Notes: a model not told the origin generated them from the letters alone. Positions 47,201 through 55,886 are shown, counted from the stretch's first letter. The stretch is DNA of 64,000 nt from Thalassoglobus polymorphus (GCF_007744255.1 NZ_CP036267.1:5002001-5066000), one strand, 5' to 3'. Translations and numbers: made by a program.

Positions 47201-48537
47201 AATTTGGATTCTTGGATAGCACTCAACGACTCGTCACATTGAGAAGGGTTCTATTCTTGGGAGCTTTAGGAGCAATCGGGCTTATCGGGACAGCAACGGC
47301 AAGCTATCAAACAACACATTTCTCTTTGACCCAATCACTTCCCAAGGAAAGGCATGTCGATCTGGTTGTCGACCGAGAATGGCTGAGCGACAAATTTCGG
47401 ATTCAGAACATTATTGTTCCAACGACCGACTTCCCAGAAGCTATTTGGGGATCGACCGGCGCGGACTCGAGTGGGAATATTTGGTTTGGCGTTTCAGATG
47501 GTCGAGAGCATCTGCCGTCAGCTCGCGTTTTCAAATTAGATCCTGTCGGAGGAACACTGACCGAAGTTGGTAGTATCCTTCCCGAACTGAGACGACTCGG
47601 ACTGCTTCGAGAGGGAGAATCCCAGTCGAAGGTGCATTCGAAATTTGTCGAAGCAGAGGACGGATACCTGTACTTCGCTTCGATGGATGAAAAAGGCGAA
47701 GCCAGCGATGGCAGCCAGCTGCCGACGTGGGGGTCACACCTCTGGAGAATCCATCCTCAAATCCAGGTCTTCGAACATTTAGCAAGCGTTCCAGAAGGAC
47801 TCATCGCTGTCTCTGGCGGGGGAAGGTGGATCTATAGTTTGGGGCTGTTTGATCACATACTTTATCAATGGGATGTTCGTGAAAAAGAACTAAAACATGT
47901 TCGCGTGGGCGCAATCGGAGGTCACATCTCACGAAACTTTATCACAGATCTGCGAGGCCATGCCTACGTTCCACGACTAACCCACACAGGCTCAATTTTG
48001 GATCGACCGAAAAACCCAACCTCAAAAGATTCTGACGTAACCGTCGAATTGGTGGAGTATGACACTTCACTTCGTGAGGTTGGCTCAACCCCACTTTCGA
48101 ACTACCTGACTGAAAGTTACTGGGAGAATCATGGGATTGTCGGAGTTTCCACACTCTCGAATGGTTCGATTCTTTTCACAACCAGTCGAGGCTTTCTGTT
48201 CCGAATCACTCCTTCACAAGCCGGTTCAAAGTCTTACGTCCAACCATTAAATTGGATCCACCCAGATGGGCCCTCATACGCCCCTTCGCTTTTCGCTGGC
48301 AAGAGCGACCAAACTGTTGCAGCAGTTGTCTACGGTAAGGATCGATTTGAGTGGAGTGAATTTAACCTTAGAACCTATCAGGCGAAGACCAGCCCACTTC
48401 AACTACCACTACTTACCGAAGGAAAAAAAGGAGTTTTACTATACGGGTCGCAAACTCAGGACAAATTCGGTGCCTGCTATGTCGTTGGCCGAGTGTATAA
48501 CACTCCGATTGTGCTGCGAATCGAATCACTTCGCTAA
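44287..48537 (+). CDS. Giant membrane protein: ectodomain, three VanZ-like modules, C-terminal propeller-like domain
   Basis: 1416 residues, not a family I know as a whole. Residues about 15-32 form a signal or first span. Residues about 40-445 are a soluble domain of unknown fold (SGISWNISSDEYSFDLTILF, HNGLRPVVISHSYRWLGE). A span at about 452-473 follows. Three successive four-span modules then resemble VanZ: about 535-670 (DWVANILLYVPLGYFWASAF, GTEFLQIWFPPRTVSQNDII), about 690-820 (LGTSIMFFPIGIWTSRW, FLEIIQIPVFSRYATLTGML), and about 830-975 (LAPIGFLLGDLALSS, LLEIGQVWNMDRYADVTDAI). After one more span (about 985-1005), residues 1010-1416 look like a beta-propeller (SSGNIWFGVSDGREHLPSAR, DGYLYFASMDEKGEASDG). 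The stop TAA lies in a CTAA that flanks a 98-bp element. Confidence 0.72.
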   Translation: MPLEQPNNPSRASHRVVWSAFLITILWANVATFSTRECYSQDHKTPIPSHSFHANSPNWMKSELLPSIRFPSESHSVNGYLQERSDSGTQVVSILRPIQLKSNEHLNNSDLARFESSILSARREHPEIVILSGISWNISSDEYSFDLTILFPETPEEFDNQRQFEKFVGTLEFETNTLESVKKTLSWLEKNAVHNGLRPVVISHSYRWLGESASEIVIPVAALMRVSELVLGFPIFPAQDRGFTPQVPSLDTLNSREESWNQLLKRDLNVLAAISSSQTTTDPPTPLTETWIQTSEPTSNGVLLALHSGDFYSGQGGIATELDFSVAINGLEQAVPSGGAITVPAETLLTVSFACKIPEQDLTGEPNWLDSIELVCISESGVETLVENTIQLGNANHQWDLKTPNGGVVVRACARRSVDGGEDYLVYTNPIFIKSEFTPEPWSASKSLASVSALQIFGFLGSVIAAATIFFVLSKVSHRAKEGRSRRIEIASKLPALADQPEADWTPPTEETSPQIKPHPDAPSNGAISIPTRGQFALAGCLVTLFAIYGSLVPLNYQPLPFDSAVERFLDTPFLQIDVNRRQDWVANILLYVPLGYFWASAFIFDRNNFAVRALLCSSVALILTGIAIGTEFLQIWFPPRTVSQNDIIAEAIGATLGSVVALATIQASVKWFRQMIRLSNPGASLDWFLQLYILALFFATLMPFDFILNSAELAAKVQAGRISAQFPEFSSATLANLLGTSIMFFPIGIWTSRWQDRASHRSLWKALSLTVCIPIFLEIIQIPVFSRYATLTGMLAGVVGALMGFHVTRHFGGSITNRLLEAPEKRASRTVSTVVIIASYLTGLAIFYVGPLRPGVLGETIFRLQNFWQVPFARLYWGTELNAFLTISRQLALLAPIGFLLGDLALSSETLKQTKWRFGASVLLLAMIATLLEIGQVWNMDRYADVTDAILLGIGGILGLVIRPALIDFAKFGFLDSTQRLVTLRRVLFLGALGAIGLIGTATASYQTTHFSLTQSLPKERHVDLVVDREWLSDKFRIQNIIVPTTDFPEAIWGSTGADSSGNIWFGVSDGREHLPSARVFKLDPVGGTLTEVGSILPELRRLGLLREGESQSKVHSKFVEAEDGYLYFASMDEKGEASDGSQLPTWGSHLWRIHPQIQVFEHLASVPEGLIAVSGGGRWIYSLGLFDHILYQWDVREKELKHVRVGAIGGHISRNFITDLRGHAYVPRLTHTGSILDRPKNPTSKDSDVTVELVEYDTSLREVGSTPLSNYLTESYWENHGIVGVSTLSNGSILFTTSRGFLFRITPSQAGSKSYVQPLNWIHPDGPSYAPSLFAGKSDQTVAAVVYGKDRFEWSEFNLRTYQAKTSPLQLPLLTEGKKGVLLYGSQTQDKFGACYVVGRVYNTPIVLRIESLR

Positions 48538-48635
48538 AGTAGTTTTCCCTACCGTGTCCCTCTAAAGAACGCGTTTTGCCAATAAAATTGACGTTCACAA
48601 CGAGACAGAACGTAAAGGCCAAGTATTGGAATTAC
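48538..48635 (+). mobile_element. 98-bp MITE-like element after the triple-VanZ gene
   Basis: Exactly 98 bp between CTAA (48534-48537, containing the stop codon of the preceding gene) and CTAG (48636-48639). Ends are short imperfect inverted repeats (AGTAGTTTTCC and, reversed, AGTAATTCCAA). The interior (CCCTACCGTG, AAAGAACGCG, ACGAGACAGAAC) matches the copies at 55.7-57.5 kb. Confidence 0.8.
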
Positions 48636-48639
48636 TCTA

Positions 48640-49306
48640 GAAAAACAAAAAATGGGCATCACGTTCTGCCTGGTGGTGATCAGGCTGACTGTTCAGACGT
48701 GAGTGCGAGTCCCTTGGTGACGAAGACAGGAAGTGCAAGTGCTCCGGATCAAACCCCAAAAACTTTCACTCAAAGAGTAACACCACCCGCTGTTTCTTGT
48801 CTTTGGGGCTTTTCGGGTTAATAATTTGACATGGGTCGGTGGAAGTGTCGTACAATTCAGATTGCGGTTGAATTGGTTTCTGGCGGGTTGAGGGGGCCGA
48901 GGTGAGATTGCTTGGAGAATTTGCGGGGAATGCTGGATCGGGGTCACGCTTTTGTACAGCATCGATTTTGAGTGATCCAAACTTGAAAACAGTGCTCTCT
49001 GAAAAATGGGTAATGGAACCATTTCTCGTGAATCATCTAGCGCGACCTCACAGACGGGATCAGTTCACAGCTAACTTCACTTCGCCGGAACGAATTGAAG
49101 ATCACCCTATGGTCGAGTAGCAACAATTGTCATAATCTTCGCAGGATAACGTCTAGAACCAGTCCGAAAACTTCTGGAATCGCCGCTTGTCTCAACGTTT
49201 GAGAGAGCAATATCAGGTTTCAGGACCAGTTCTAATACTCCCCCCCCCGACCACAGAGTGACGCTGTCCATCTAATTTTTTCATTTGAGTATTCGAGAGG
49301 GCCGTT
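48640..49306 (+). other. Spacer upstream of the TPR gene
   Basis: No supported gene. CCCCAAA (48754-48760) and TTTGGGG (48802-48808) could form a large-loop hairpin followed by CTTTT. TTGACA (48826-48831) and TACAAT (48851-48856) form a promoter-like pair but with a long 19-bp spacer. A 75-bp element lies at 49157-49231. A run of eight C is found at 49243-49250. Confidence 0.4.
49157..49231 (-). mobile_element. 75-bp-family MITE-like element, copy 2 (reverse orientation)
   Basis: 75 bp between CTAG (49153-49156) and CTAA (49232-49235). Its ends are AACCAGTCCGAAAAC and, reversed, AACTGGTCCTGAAAC, the same inverted repeats as the copy at 57102-57176, but in the opposite orientation. It stands 75 bp upstream of the TPR gene. 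Confidence 0.8.
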
Positions 49307-52300
49307 GTGGCTGACGAAGAGAAAAAAAACGCTGATTCCTCTGAGACCTCCAAGCCCGCAGGGCAGGAGACTCCTCCGAATGAATTCAAGGCGCATCGGA
49401 AGCGAACGACGTTCAACCTGAAGCTTGCCTTAAGCTTGATCGCGGGAACCTTGGTATTTGGAGTTGGCATCCATTTCCTGCATGCTTACCAAGTTGACCG
49501 GAATGCCGATTCGCTTCTCAACGAAGCCAAGGAGGCGCAAGCCCAGAGCGAATTCCAGAAAGCTGCTCAGTACTACCGAACGTATATTAGCTTTCGCCCG
49601 GAAGACTCCAAAGCGATTGGCGATTATGCAGAATTGCTGGATGGTCTCGCCCAGAATGGAAATGATCTTCAGCGTGCCTACTTCACGTATGAGCAAGCTC
49701 TCCGCATCGATGGTGCTCGAGACGATTTACGCATGCGAATTGCTGAAATCGCGATGACGCTTCGCCGATTCACAGATGCGCTCGACCACATCAAGGTTTT
49801 GGAAAAAAAGTCTCAGCACGATTCGAAACTGTCATTACTAGCGGCTCGCTGCTACCTGGCAAATGGTGAAGTCCCGGCGAGTGCAAAACGATATCTCAAT
49901 GTCCTGAACTTCGATCAGACGAATGTTGAATCCTACTCCGCATTAGCAGATCTTTTCCTGAGCTACCCTGAAGAGATTCCGAAACGGTCAGAACTCGAAG
50001 ATGTTCAGGCTCCGAAGCAAATCGTGGACATTTTCCCGACACGGGCCACGAAAAACGAACAGGGAGAACTCGCCTACGACGATCGAACTCCCGCTGAGCG
50101 ATCAACTGAACTTCTTGAAGCAATGGTCACCCAAGGCGAGCCGAAATTTCAGGCCCACCTGGAACGATCATACTTCCGAACCCGGAACAATCAGCTTGAG
50201 CAAGCCAGCGCAGACGTCCAAAAAGCACTGGAACTCGCCAAGAATGATCCTGAAGTGTTGCTTGCGGCAGCCACTCTGGAGATCACTCAGGCCAAAGCTG
50301 CACAACAGGCAGATGGGGAGGATCTGGTGAATTCTCATCTCACAAAAGCAACAGAATTCGCCAAAGAGGGGCTGAACCTCCCGAATCCGAACCCGAATTT
50401 TTTCATGTCGCTCTACGAAGTGGAGATGCTACGAAAGGATCTCGTCGCTGCCCAAAAAGAGATTCAAAATGGGCTTGATGCGATTGAGGCGGAAAAAGAA
50501 GGTGCGAACTTAGAGAGGCGTCAGGAACTGACCCAGACCGAATTAATTTTTCAAATGACGTTCATCGACCTGTTGATCACACAGGGCGGACAGTCAGCCC
50601 CCAAAGTTGCAGTAGAGAAGTGGGCGGAAGCTGAGGAATCCCTGAATGATTTCAGGACAAAGGCTGGGGAATCCTGGGTAACGAACTATCTTGAATCGCG
50701 GCTTCATGTTGCGAGAAGAGAGTGGAAGCAGGCGATTCCGAAGCTGGAACGAGTTCGCAACCTCCTTGCATCGACGACAGATTCCGGTCAGAAACTTGGA
50801 CATCGACGACTCATCGATCTGAATCTGGGGCTTTGTTACGAGAGACTCAACAACCCGGACCGGCGTATTGTCGTCTTCAGGCGGGCACTGAGCCAGGACC
50901 CACTCTGGCACAACGCACGACTAGAATTAGCTCGCGCACTCAGGGCTGCCAATCGCCATGATGAAGCAATCCAGACATTCCGACTTATTCAGGGAATCCC
51001 CGGAGTCCCGTTGGAATTGGCACAGCTACTACTGTATCGCGAGTCTCAAAAACCTGTCGAGCAACAACGCTGGGATGTCGTCAATCAGGCGATCAACGCT
51101 GAGTTATCACTCCGAAAGGAAAAAGGACTTCCATCAACCGCAGGTATCGAAGCTTTTCGCGCGGAGTTGAGCAATCTTCAAGGTCGTCGCGAGGAAGCGG
51201 AAGAGCTTCTTGCAAAAGCACGCCTCGCTTACCCGGAAGACCCCGGACTGGTGACCGTCCAAGTGAGCATCATTCTCTCAAACCTCGAAGTCGAAAGCTC
51301 AAAGCGAATCGAGGAAGCAAGACGGATCATCGACGAAGCTGAAGAAAAATTTGGTGATTCATTTGAATTGCGGGCCGCGAAAAGCCAAATCGCCAGACTT
51401 ATGGCTCCACTTGAAGCGGACGGCCTGCTGACATCGTTACAAACGGGACTTGAGTCTTGGGACCCTGCGGAGGTTGAACAATTACTGCAGCGAATTGCGA
51501 GTGTTTACACAACACTGGGAGATATCGAAGGGGAGAAGCAGACATGGCTGAAACTCGTCGAACTCGACCCGGAAAATCTCTTAGCTCGCGTCCACCTGCT
51601 TCAAATCGCCAACAATAACAATGACGAGTCCCTTAAGAAAAACCACCTTCCCGACTTGATTGAGATTGAAGGAGCTGGCGGGCCGATTGGAAATGTTCTT
51701 CTCGCGCAGGAACTTGTCGCCTCCGTAAAAACTCAAGAAGACGAATTAACTTCGGCACAGCGAGATAAACTAATTCAAGCGAGAGGATTGCTTGAACAGG
51801 CTCAGTTACAGCGTGCGTTCTGGCCACTGATCCCTCGAATTCTGGGACGTATTGAAGCACTCCTGGGCGATGAAGAGGTCGCTCTCGAACAGTTCCGCAA
51901 GGCGTTTGAGCTTGGGGATTATTCACTAGAAGTTGTCTGGACTATCGTCCAAGATTTGTACAAAAAGGAGCGATACGACGAAGCAGGTCGGCTCCTGAAA
52001 GAAGCTTCTCAGAAAACTCCACAGCTACTGACTACAGGCCCTCTCGCACGCCTGGCAGCGAACGTCGCCTGGCAGCGTCAGCAATACGGCCAGTCTCTTG
52101 AATTGTCCGAAGCGGCAGCTGAGAGTTCCAACGACTTCCGGGACCTGGTCCTGCTCAGTCGAAAACGAGCCGCATTGGAAGAATCCGATGAACGTGTCAT
52201 GGAACCACTTCGCACTGCAATCAAACGCTTCGAAACAGAACCCCAAGCATGGTTGGCAATGGTTGACCACCTCAGACGCAACGATCAAATTGAGGAAGCC

Positions 52301-54097
52301 GAAGCAACATTAAAACAAGCTGAGGAAAAACTCCCGGATGTCCCCCAGCACTTAACTCCACTGACTTTGGCCAGAGGGTACGAGCTGATTGGCAACGTGG
52401 AGAAATCGACTCAATATTACCAGGCAGCTTTCGATACCGATCCGGCGAACACGTTTTTGCAATACGTACTTGCTGATTTTTTCAGCCGTCAGGGAAACTA
52501 CGACAAAGCGACTCCACTGCTCAGCTCTCTCAGCTCAGCTGAAAGCAAAGCGTCTCCCGAGTTAAAAGAGTGGGCGAGAAGCCGCTCCGCTCGAAGTCTT
52601 GCTTCTTCAGGAAACTACTCAGACATCCAGAAGGCTCTCAAACTGATTGATGACGCTGCCAGTCCGCAAGAGACATCATTATTCAACCTCCGCACGAAAG
52701 CGGAGATGCTCGCATCACGCACCACCAAGGCGCATCACCGAGAACGAATCAAAATTCTGGAAACGATCTCTGAGCGAGGTGAAATCAACAATGACGAACG
52801 ACTGACCCTGGCACGGTTATACGATGCGACAGATAACTGGGAAAAATCACGTCAAACATTTGAAGGACTGGCTCAAAGTCTTCCCAACGCTGACTTACTC
52901 ATGATCGAGTTTTCGCATGCTCTTGTTCGTCACGACGAACTCGACGAAGCGAAGAAGTGGTTGGAACGAGCCAGACTAAAGTCCTCACAAACGTTTGCGA
53001 TTTTGCGCCTCGATGCCACGATTCAAAACAAAACCAACGGAATCGATGCAGCTGAGAAGAGCGTCATTGAGTTCCTGGACAATGAGGACTCGATCACAAC
53101 ATCGCCTCAAACAGTGCAGGACCTCCTCACAAATCGTGATGGCCAGACAGTGCTACGGGACTTTTCAAAAACCCTTGAAGCAGAGTCCCCGGATGAGCAC
53201 GCCAAATTCGTAGAAGGAACCCGGCTTCTCAGCGATGGGCAAGTCGCACCTGCGATTCAAAAGTTTCTGCCATTCCTGAAACGTGATGACCTGAAGAAAG
53301 AAGTCCAAGCATACTTTCACCGCAAGGCATCACGACTCTTCACCGAACTGAAAGCGTACGACAAAGCAGAAACTTACTTCCGAAAAGCAATGGCGATCTC
53401 GGAACGAAGCTCTGACAACCTGGAACTCATCTCGATTCTCTCACGTCAAAACCACCTGAATGATGCCCTTGACCTTTGCGATCAACTCTGGGAGCAAGGC
53501 CCCGACACTCTGGCAGCCAAGACTTCAGTCGCTGTTTTAAGAACGGGTCAACCGACGAAGAATGAAATTAAACGAGTTGAAGCAAAAATCACGTCAGCCG
53601 TGAAGGAATCAGCAACTCCTGATCAGATCCTCATGCATCTGGCAGACTTAAAAGATTTAGCTGGTGAACACGACCAATCGGTCGCTCTGTACGAACAGAT
53701 CCTGGAGAAGAACCCTCAAAATCTCGTCGCCCTTAACAATTTTGCCTACTTGAGCACCTTGGCTGGGAAAGACAAAAAACGGGCGCTTGATGCGATCAAC
53801 AGTGCGATTGAAGTCGTCGGCCCGATCGCTGCGATGCTCGACACCCGTGGTGTCGTGTACCTGAAGAGTGGAAACTTGGACAAGGCAATCAAAGACCTTA
53901 CCCAGGCTGTTGATGAAAACCCAACAGTCTCTTCACAGTTCCGATTGGCGCAAGCATATATGGAAAAAGGGGATAAGAAAAAAGCGACCAGCCTGTTCGA
54001 GGCTGCTGAAGAGGATGGGCTTTCCCTGAAGGAACTCCATCCGCTCGAAAGAAAAGACTTCGAAGAGGTCGAAAAATCCCTCAAAGCCGGTTCTTGA
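49307..54097 (+). CDS. Membrane-anchored TPR-repeat protein
   Basis: A 1596-residue protein with a polar N-terminus, one membrane span at about 39-60 (KLALSLIAGTLVFGVGIHFL) and a very long helical-repeat domain. Recognisable TPR-type stretches include QAQSEFQKAAQYYRTYISFR near the N-terminus and QSVALYEQILEKNPQNLVAL, RGVVYLKSGNLDKAIKDLTQ and FRLAQAYMEKGDKKKATSLF near the C-terminus. Large TPR proteins (PrsT type) accompany exosortase systems and may act as periplasmic scaffolds; that role is inferred. The start is GTG at 49307 with GAGAGG 8 nt upstream. Confidence 0.88.
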   Translation: MADEEKKNADSSETSKPAGQETPPNEFKAHRKRTTFNLKLALSLIAGTLVFGVGIHFLHAYQVDRNADSLLNEAKEAQAQSEFQKAAQYYRTYISFRPEDSKAIGDYAELLDGLAQNGNDLQRAYFTYEQALRIDGARDDLRMRIAEIAMTLRRFTDALDHIKVLEKKSQHDSKLSLLAARCYLANGEVPASAKRYLNVLNFDQTNVESYSALADLFLSYPEEIPKRSELEDVQAPKQIVDIFPTRATKNEQGELAYDDRTPAERSTELLEAMVTQGEPKFQAHLERSYFRTRNNQLEQASADVQKALELAKNDPEVLLAAATLEITQAKAAQQADGEDLVNSHLTKATEFAKEGLNLPNPNPNFFMSLYEVEMLRKDLVAAQKEIQNGLDAIEAEKEGANLERRQELTQTELIFQMTFIDLLITQGGQSAPKVAVEKWAEAEESLNDFRTKAGESWVTNYLESRLHVARREWKQAIPKLERVRNLLASTTDSGQKLGHRRLIDLNLGLCYERLNNPDRRIVVFRRALSQDPLWHNARLELARALRAANRHDEAIQTFRLIQGIPGVPLELAQLLLYRESQKPVEQQRWDVVNQAINAELSLRKEKGLPSTAGIEAFRAELSNLQGRREEAEELLAKARLAYPEDPGLVTVQVSIILSNLEVESSKRIEEARRIIDEAEEKFGDSFELRAAKSQIARLMAPLEADGLLTSLQTGLESWDPAEVEQLLQRIASVYTTLGDIEGEKQTWLKLVELDPENLLARVHLLQIANNNNDESLKKNHLPDLIEIEGAGGPIGNVLLAQELVASVKTQEDELTSAQRDKLIQARGLLEQAQLQRAFWPLIPRILGRIEALLGDEEVALEQFRKAFELGDYSLEVVWTIVQDLYKKERYDEAGRLLKEASQKTPQLLTTGPLARLAANVAWQRQQYGQSLELSEAAAESSNDFRDLVLLSRKRAALEESDERVMEPLRTAIKRFETEPQAWLAMVDHLRRNDQIEEAEATLKQAEEKLPDVPQHLTPLTLARGYELIGNVEKSTQYYQAAFDTDPANTFLQYVLADFFSRQGNYDKATPLLSSLSSAESKASPELKEWARSRSARSLASSGNYSDIQKALKLIDDAASPQETSLFNLRTKAEMLASRTTKAHHRERIKILETISERGEINNDERLTLARLYDATDNWEKSRQTFEGLAQSLPNADLLMIEFSHALVRHDELDEAKKWLERARLKSSQTFAILRLDATIQNKTNGIDAAEKSVIEFLDNEDSITTSPQTVQDLLTNRDGQTVLRDFSKTLEAESPDEHAKFVEGTRLLSDGQVAPAIQKFLPFLKRDDLKKEVQAYFHRKASRLFTELKAYDKAETYFRKAMAISERSSDNLELISILSRQNHLNDALDLCDQLWEQGPDTLAAKTSVAVLRTGQPTKNEIKRVEAKITSAVKESATPDQILMHLADLKDLAGEHDQSVALYEQILEKNPQNLVALNNFAYLSTLAGKDKKRALDAINSAIEVVGPIAAMLDTRGVVYLKSGNLDKAIKDLTQAVDENPTVSSQFRLAQAYMEKGDKKKATSLFEAAEEDGLSLKELHPLERKDFEEVEKSLKAGS

Positions 54098-54180
54098 CCA
54101 GTTCATCAACTCCGCCGACCGCAGTTCAATGGCGAAAGTCAAAAAAAAATCAAAAAAAATTCCAGAATGATCGCGAAAGA

Positions 54181-54210
54181 TTGACTATTTCGACTCTGAC
54201 GTGATATCTT
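54181..54210 (+). promoter_or_regulatory. Promoter for the secreted-protein / PEP-CTERM pair
   Basis: TTGACT (54181-54186) and TATCTT (54205-54210), 18 bp apart, preceded by A-rich tracts (about 54143-54162) that could act as an UP element. It lies 35 bp before the ATG of the small secreted protein. Confidence 0.55.
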
Positions 54211-54244
54211 ATAGAACAATCTTGATGATTTTTTGAGAAAAGAA

Positions 54245-54664
54245 ATGTTTCGTAGTCGTCACATTTTGTCTTTCCTGCTCGGGCTTTGTCTCGCATTTGT
54301 TGCGACACAAAGTGCGGATGCTGGACTGATCACGGACGACATTTCTCTCACAACAACATTACAAACTTATCCATCGACCTCTCTTGTAACTGCAGATCAC
54401 TCGCCTGAAGAAGATCAGCAGGAGAAACGATTCCAAGAATTTGAAGAATTTCTGACCCAGCTTATTGGTCTCGCACAGAACCACAGCGGGGCTTCTTCAA
54501 CCGGACATGGCCTATCAGGGTCAAGCTCTGTAATGAGTCCTGCCGCTCTCGACGAAGTCCCATCACTCCCAGAAGGCCGCCTCGTCAGCTACCTTGCTGA
54601 AGAGGACCACCTAAGTCTGTCACCACCATTTCTCGACGGAATCTTCCGTCCCCCCATGGGCTGA
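54245..54664 (+). CDS. Small secreted protein of unknown function
   Basis: 139 residues from the ATG at 54245, with GAGAAA just upstream; a TTG at 54233 would add four residues. A clear signal peptide (SFLLGLCLAFVATQSADA) precedes a polar mature part of about 110 residues with an acidic, Glu/Gln-rich helix (EEDQQEKRFQEFEEFLTQLI) and a Ser/Gly linker. It ends PPFLDGIFRPPMG and lacks a PEP-CTERM or other sorting tail. I do not recognise the family. It has its own likely promoter and lies 76 bp before the PEP-CTERM gene, so the two may be expressed and act together. Confidence 0.7.
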   Translation: MFRSRHILSFLLGLCLAFVATQSADAGLITDDISLTTTLQTYPSTSLVTADHSPEEDQQEKRFQEFEEFLTQLIGLAQNHSGASSTGHGLSGSSSVMSPAALDEVPSLPEGRLVSYLAEEDHLSLSPPFLDGIFRPPMG

Positions 54665-54740
54665 ACGAATTTGCAACGTGTGTGATTGCGAAGCATTCAC
54701 AGCTTAAAATTTCGTTCTATTACTATTTATAGGTACTCAA

Positions 54741-55433
54741 GTGAAAAACTTATTGAAACTCTCTCTACTCGGGCTTGTTCTTGCTTTTTTGAGCGCCGCT
54801 CCCGTCGAAGCATCTTTATTGATCGACCATTTCACTACACCCCAAACGAGTCCAGGTTCATTAACACCGGTCGCTTTAGGTGGTTTTAACGCAGACGCCA
54901 CAAGGGAACTCTCAAATGGATTTGGCACAACCTTGAATTCAAACACCATTCCCTCGCAGTTAACCGGTACTGGTTCTGGAGGCTACGGCGTTTCCTGGAG
55001 CGGTTTTACAGGTCTAGGGGTAGTGGATAACATGCTAGACTTCACCAACGGGGGAAGCACAAACGGCTTTATCCTAGGCGGCCTTAACATTGCCTCAGGT
55101 GGTCTGCCTAGCTTTGGTATTACAGTCACTACGGATGATGGCATGATGGGCACAACCACGGTCTCTACTCCAGTCCCTGTCAGTGGGGCTGGAATCACAA
55201 ACGACTTTTACGTTCCGTTTAGCTCCTTTACCACTGGTGGTGATTTTTCAAAAGTAGTTGGTTTTGGAATCAGTATTTTTATCCCTGCTGGTGGCCCACC
55301 GGGATTCAGCTTACAATCAATCTCAGTCGGAACTCCGGAGCCTTCTAGCCTTATCCTTTGTGGATTTGGTTTGGTTGCTGCTGGAGCTTACAGCTATCGA
55401 CGTCGTCGTCAGGGTGTGAAAGCGAACGCTTAA
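54741..55433 (+). CDS. PEP-CTERM sorting-domain protein
   Basis: Probable substrate of the exosortase at 10537. The 230-residue product (GTG start at 54741) has an N-terminal signal peptide (LLKLSLLGLVLAFLSAAPVEA), a Gly/Ser/Thr-rich beta-type mature region, and a complete PEP-CTERM tail: TPEPSSLILCGFGLVAAGAY followed by SYRRRRQG, that is PEP motif, hydrophobic span and basic cluster. The mature domain is not one I can name. It is followed by a strong intrinsic terminator. Confidence 0.94.
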   Translation: MKNLLKLSLLGLVLAFLSAAPVEASLLIDHFTTPQTSPGSLTPVALGGFNADATRELSNGFGTTLNSNTIPSQLTGTGSGGYGVSWSGFTGLGVVDNMLDFTNGGSTNGFILGGLNIASGGLPSFGITVTTDDGMMGTTTVSTPVPVSGAGITNDFYVPFSSFTTGGDFSKVVGFGISIFIPAGGPPGFSLQSISVGTPEPSSLILCGFGLVAAGAYSYRRRRQGVKANA

Positions 55434-55480
55434 TCTCTCTTCGGAAGACTTTTGTCTTTCGGCGTGATTTCAAAACTCGA

Positions 55481-55516
55481 AGGAAGCACAACCCACAAGG
55501 TTGTGCTTCCTTTTTT
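55481..55516 (+). terminator. Intrinsic terminator after the PEP-CTERM gene
   Basis: A perfect 12-bp stem, GGAAGCACAACC (55482-55493) with GGTTGTGCTTCC (55499-55510), 5-nt loop CACAA, then TTTTTT. Flanking A and T extend the stem by one pair. Confidence 0.93.
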
Positions 55517-55749
55517 CATACTCGGTCACTTTCGAAATAGTCTAGAAATGGTTCCAAGGCCAGTGACGTCGTTTGTCTTCAAAAGTGGCTTTAACAAAGG
55601 TGTAGAAGTCCTGTCTCGTGGCACTCAGCCAATCATCTGACAAGACACTCTATTCGCGGACACAAGACACACGAAAGTGTTCTGGACCACAGAATTCTCT
55701 GGATCATGACTTCGATTGTTGACCGCTTCTCTCAAATCAGGTCCAATGT
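55517..55749. other. Gap between terminator and first 98-bp element
   Basis: About 230 bp without a gene. An AGTCTAGAAATGG stretch at 55541-55553 resembles an element border, but no partner end was found. With the element at 55754-55850 it makes up the 370-bp space before cvpA. Confidence 0.35.
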
Positions 55750-55753
55750 CTAG

Positions 55754-55850
55754 AGCAGTTTGCTCTACCGTGTACCCGTGAAGAACGCACTTCTCTAGTA
55801 AAATGCTGTTCACCACGAGGCAGATCCTGCAAACCAATTCGAAAGATGCT
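55754..55850 (+). mobile_element. 98-bp-family MITE-like element (copy A)
   Basis: 97 bp starting after CTAG (55750-55753); the right flank is CAAA, so the duplication has decayed. The ends (AGCAGTTTG and, reversed, AGCATCTTTCG) and interior match the copies at 57057-57234 and 57360-57457. Its right half can be read as protein (LFTTRQILQTNSKDAQN), which makes a false N-terminal extension of the next gene. Confidence 0.78.
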
Positions 55851-55886
55851 CAAAACAGAACCCAACTCATTAAAGACATTGAGTCG

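Noticed and set aside
48754-48812. CCCCAAA/TTTGGGG hairpin with a T-tail
   Set aside because: The loop of about 41 nt is too large for a convincing intrinsic terminator.
55803-55886. Longer N-terminus for the cvpA-like protein
   Set aside because: The extra residues are encoded mostly by the repeat element and precede the natural membrane-protein start at 55887.
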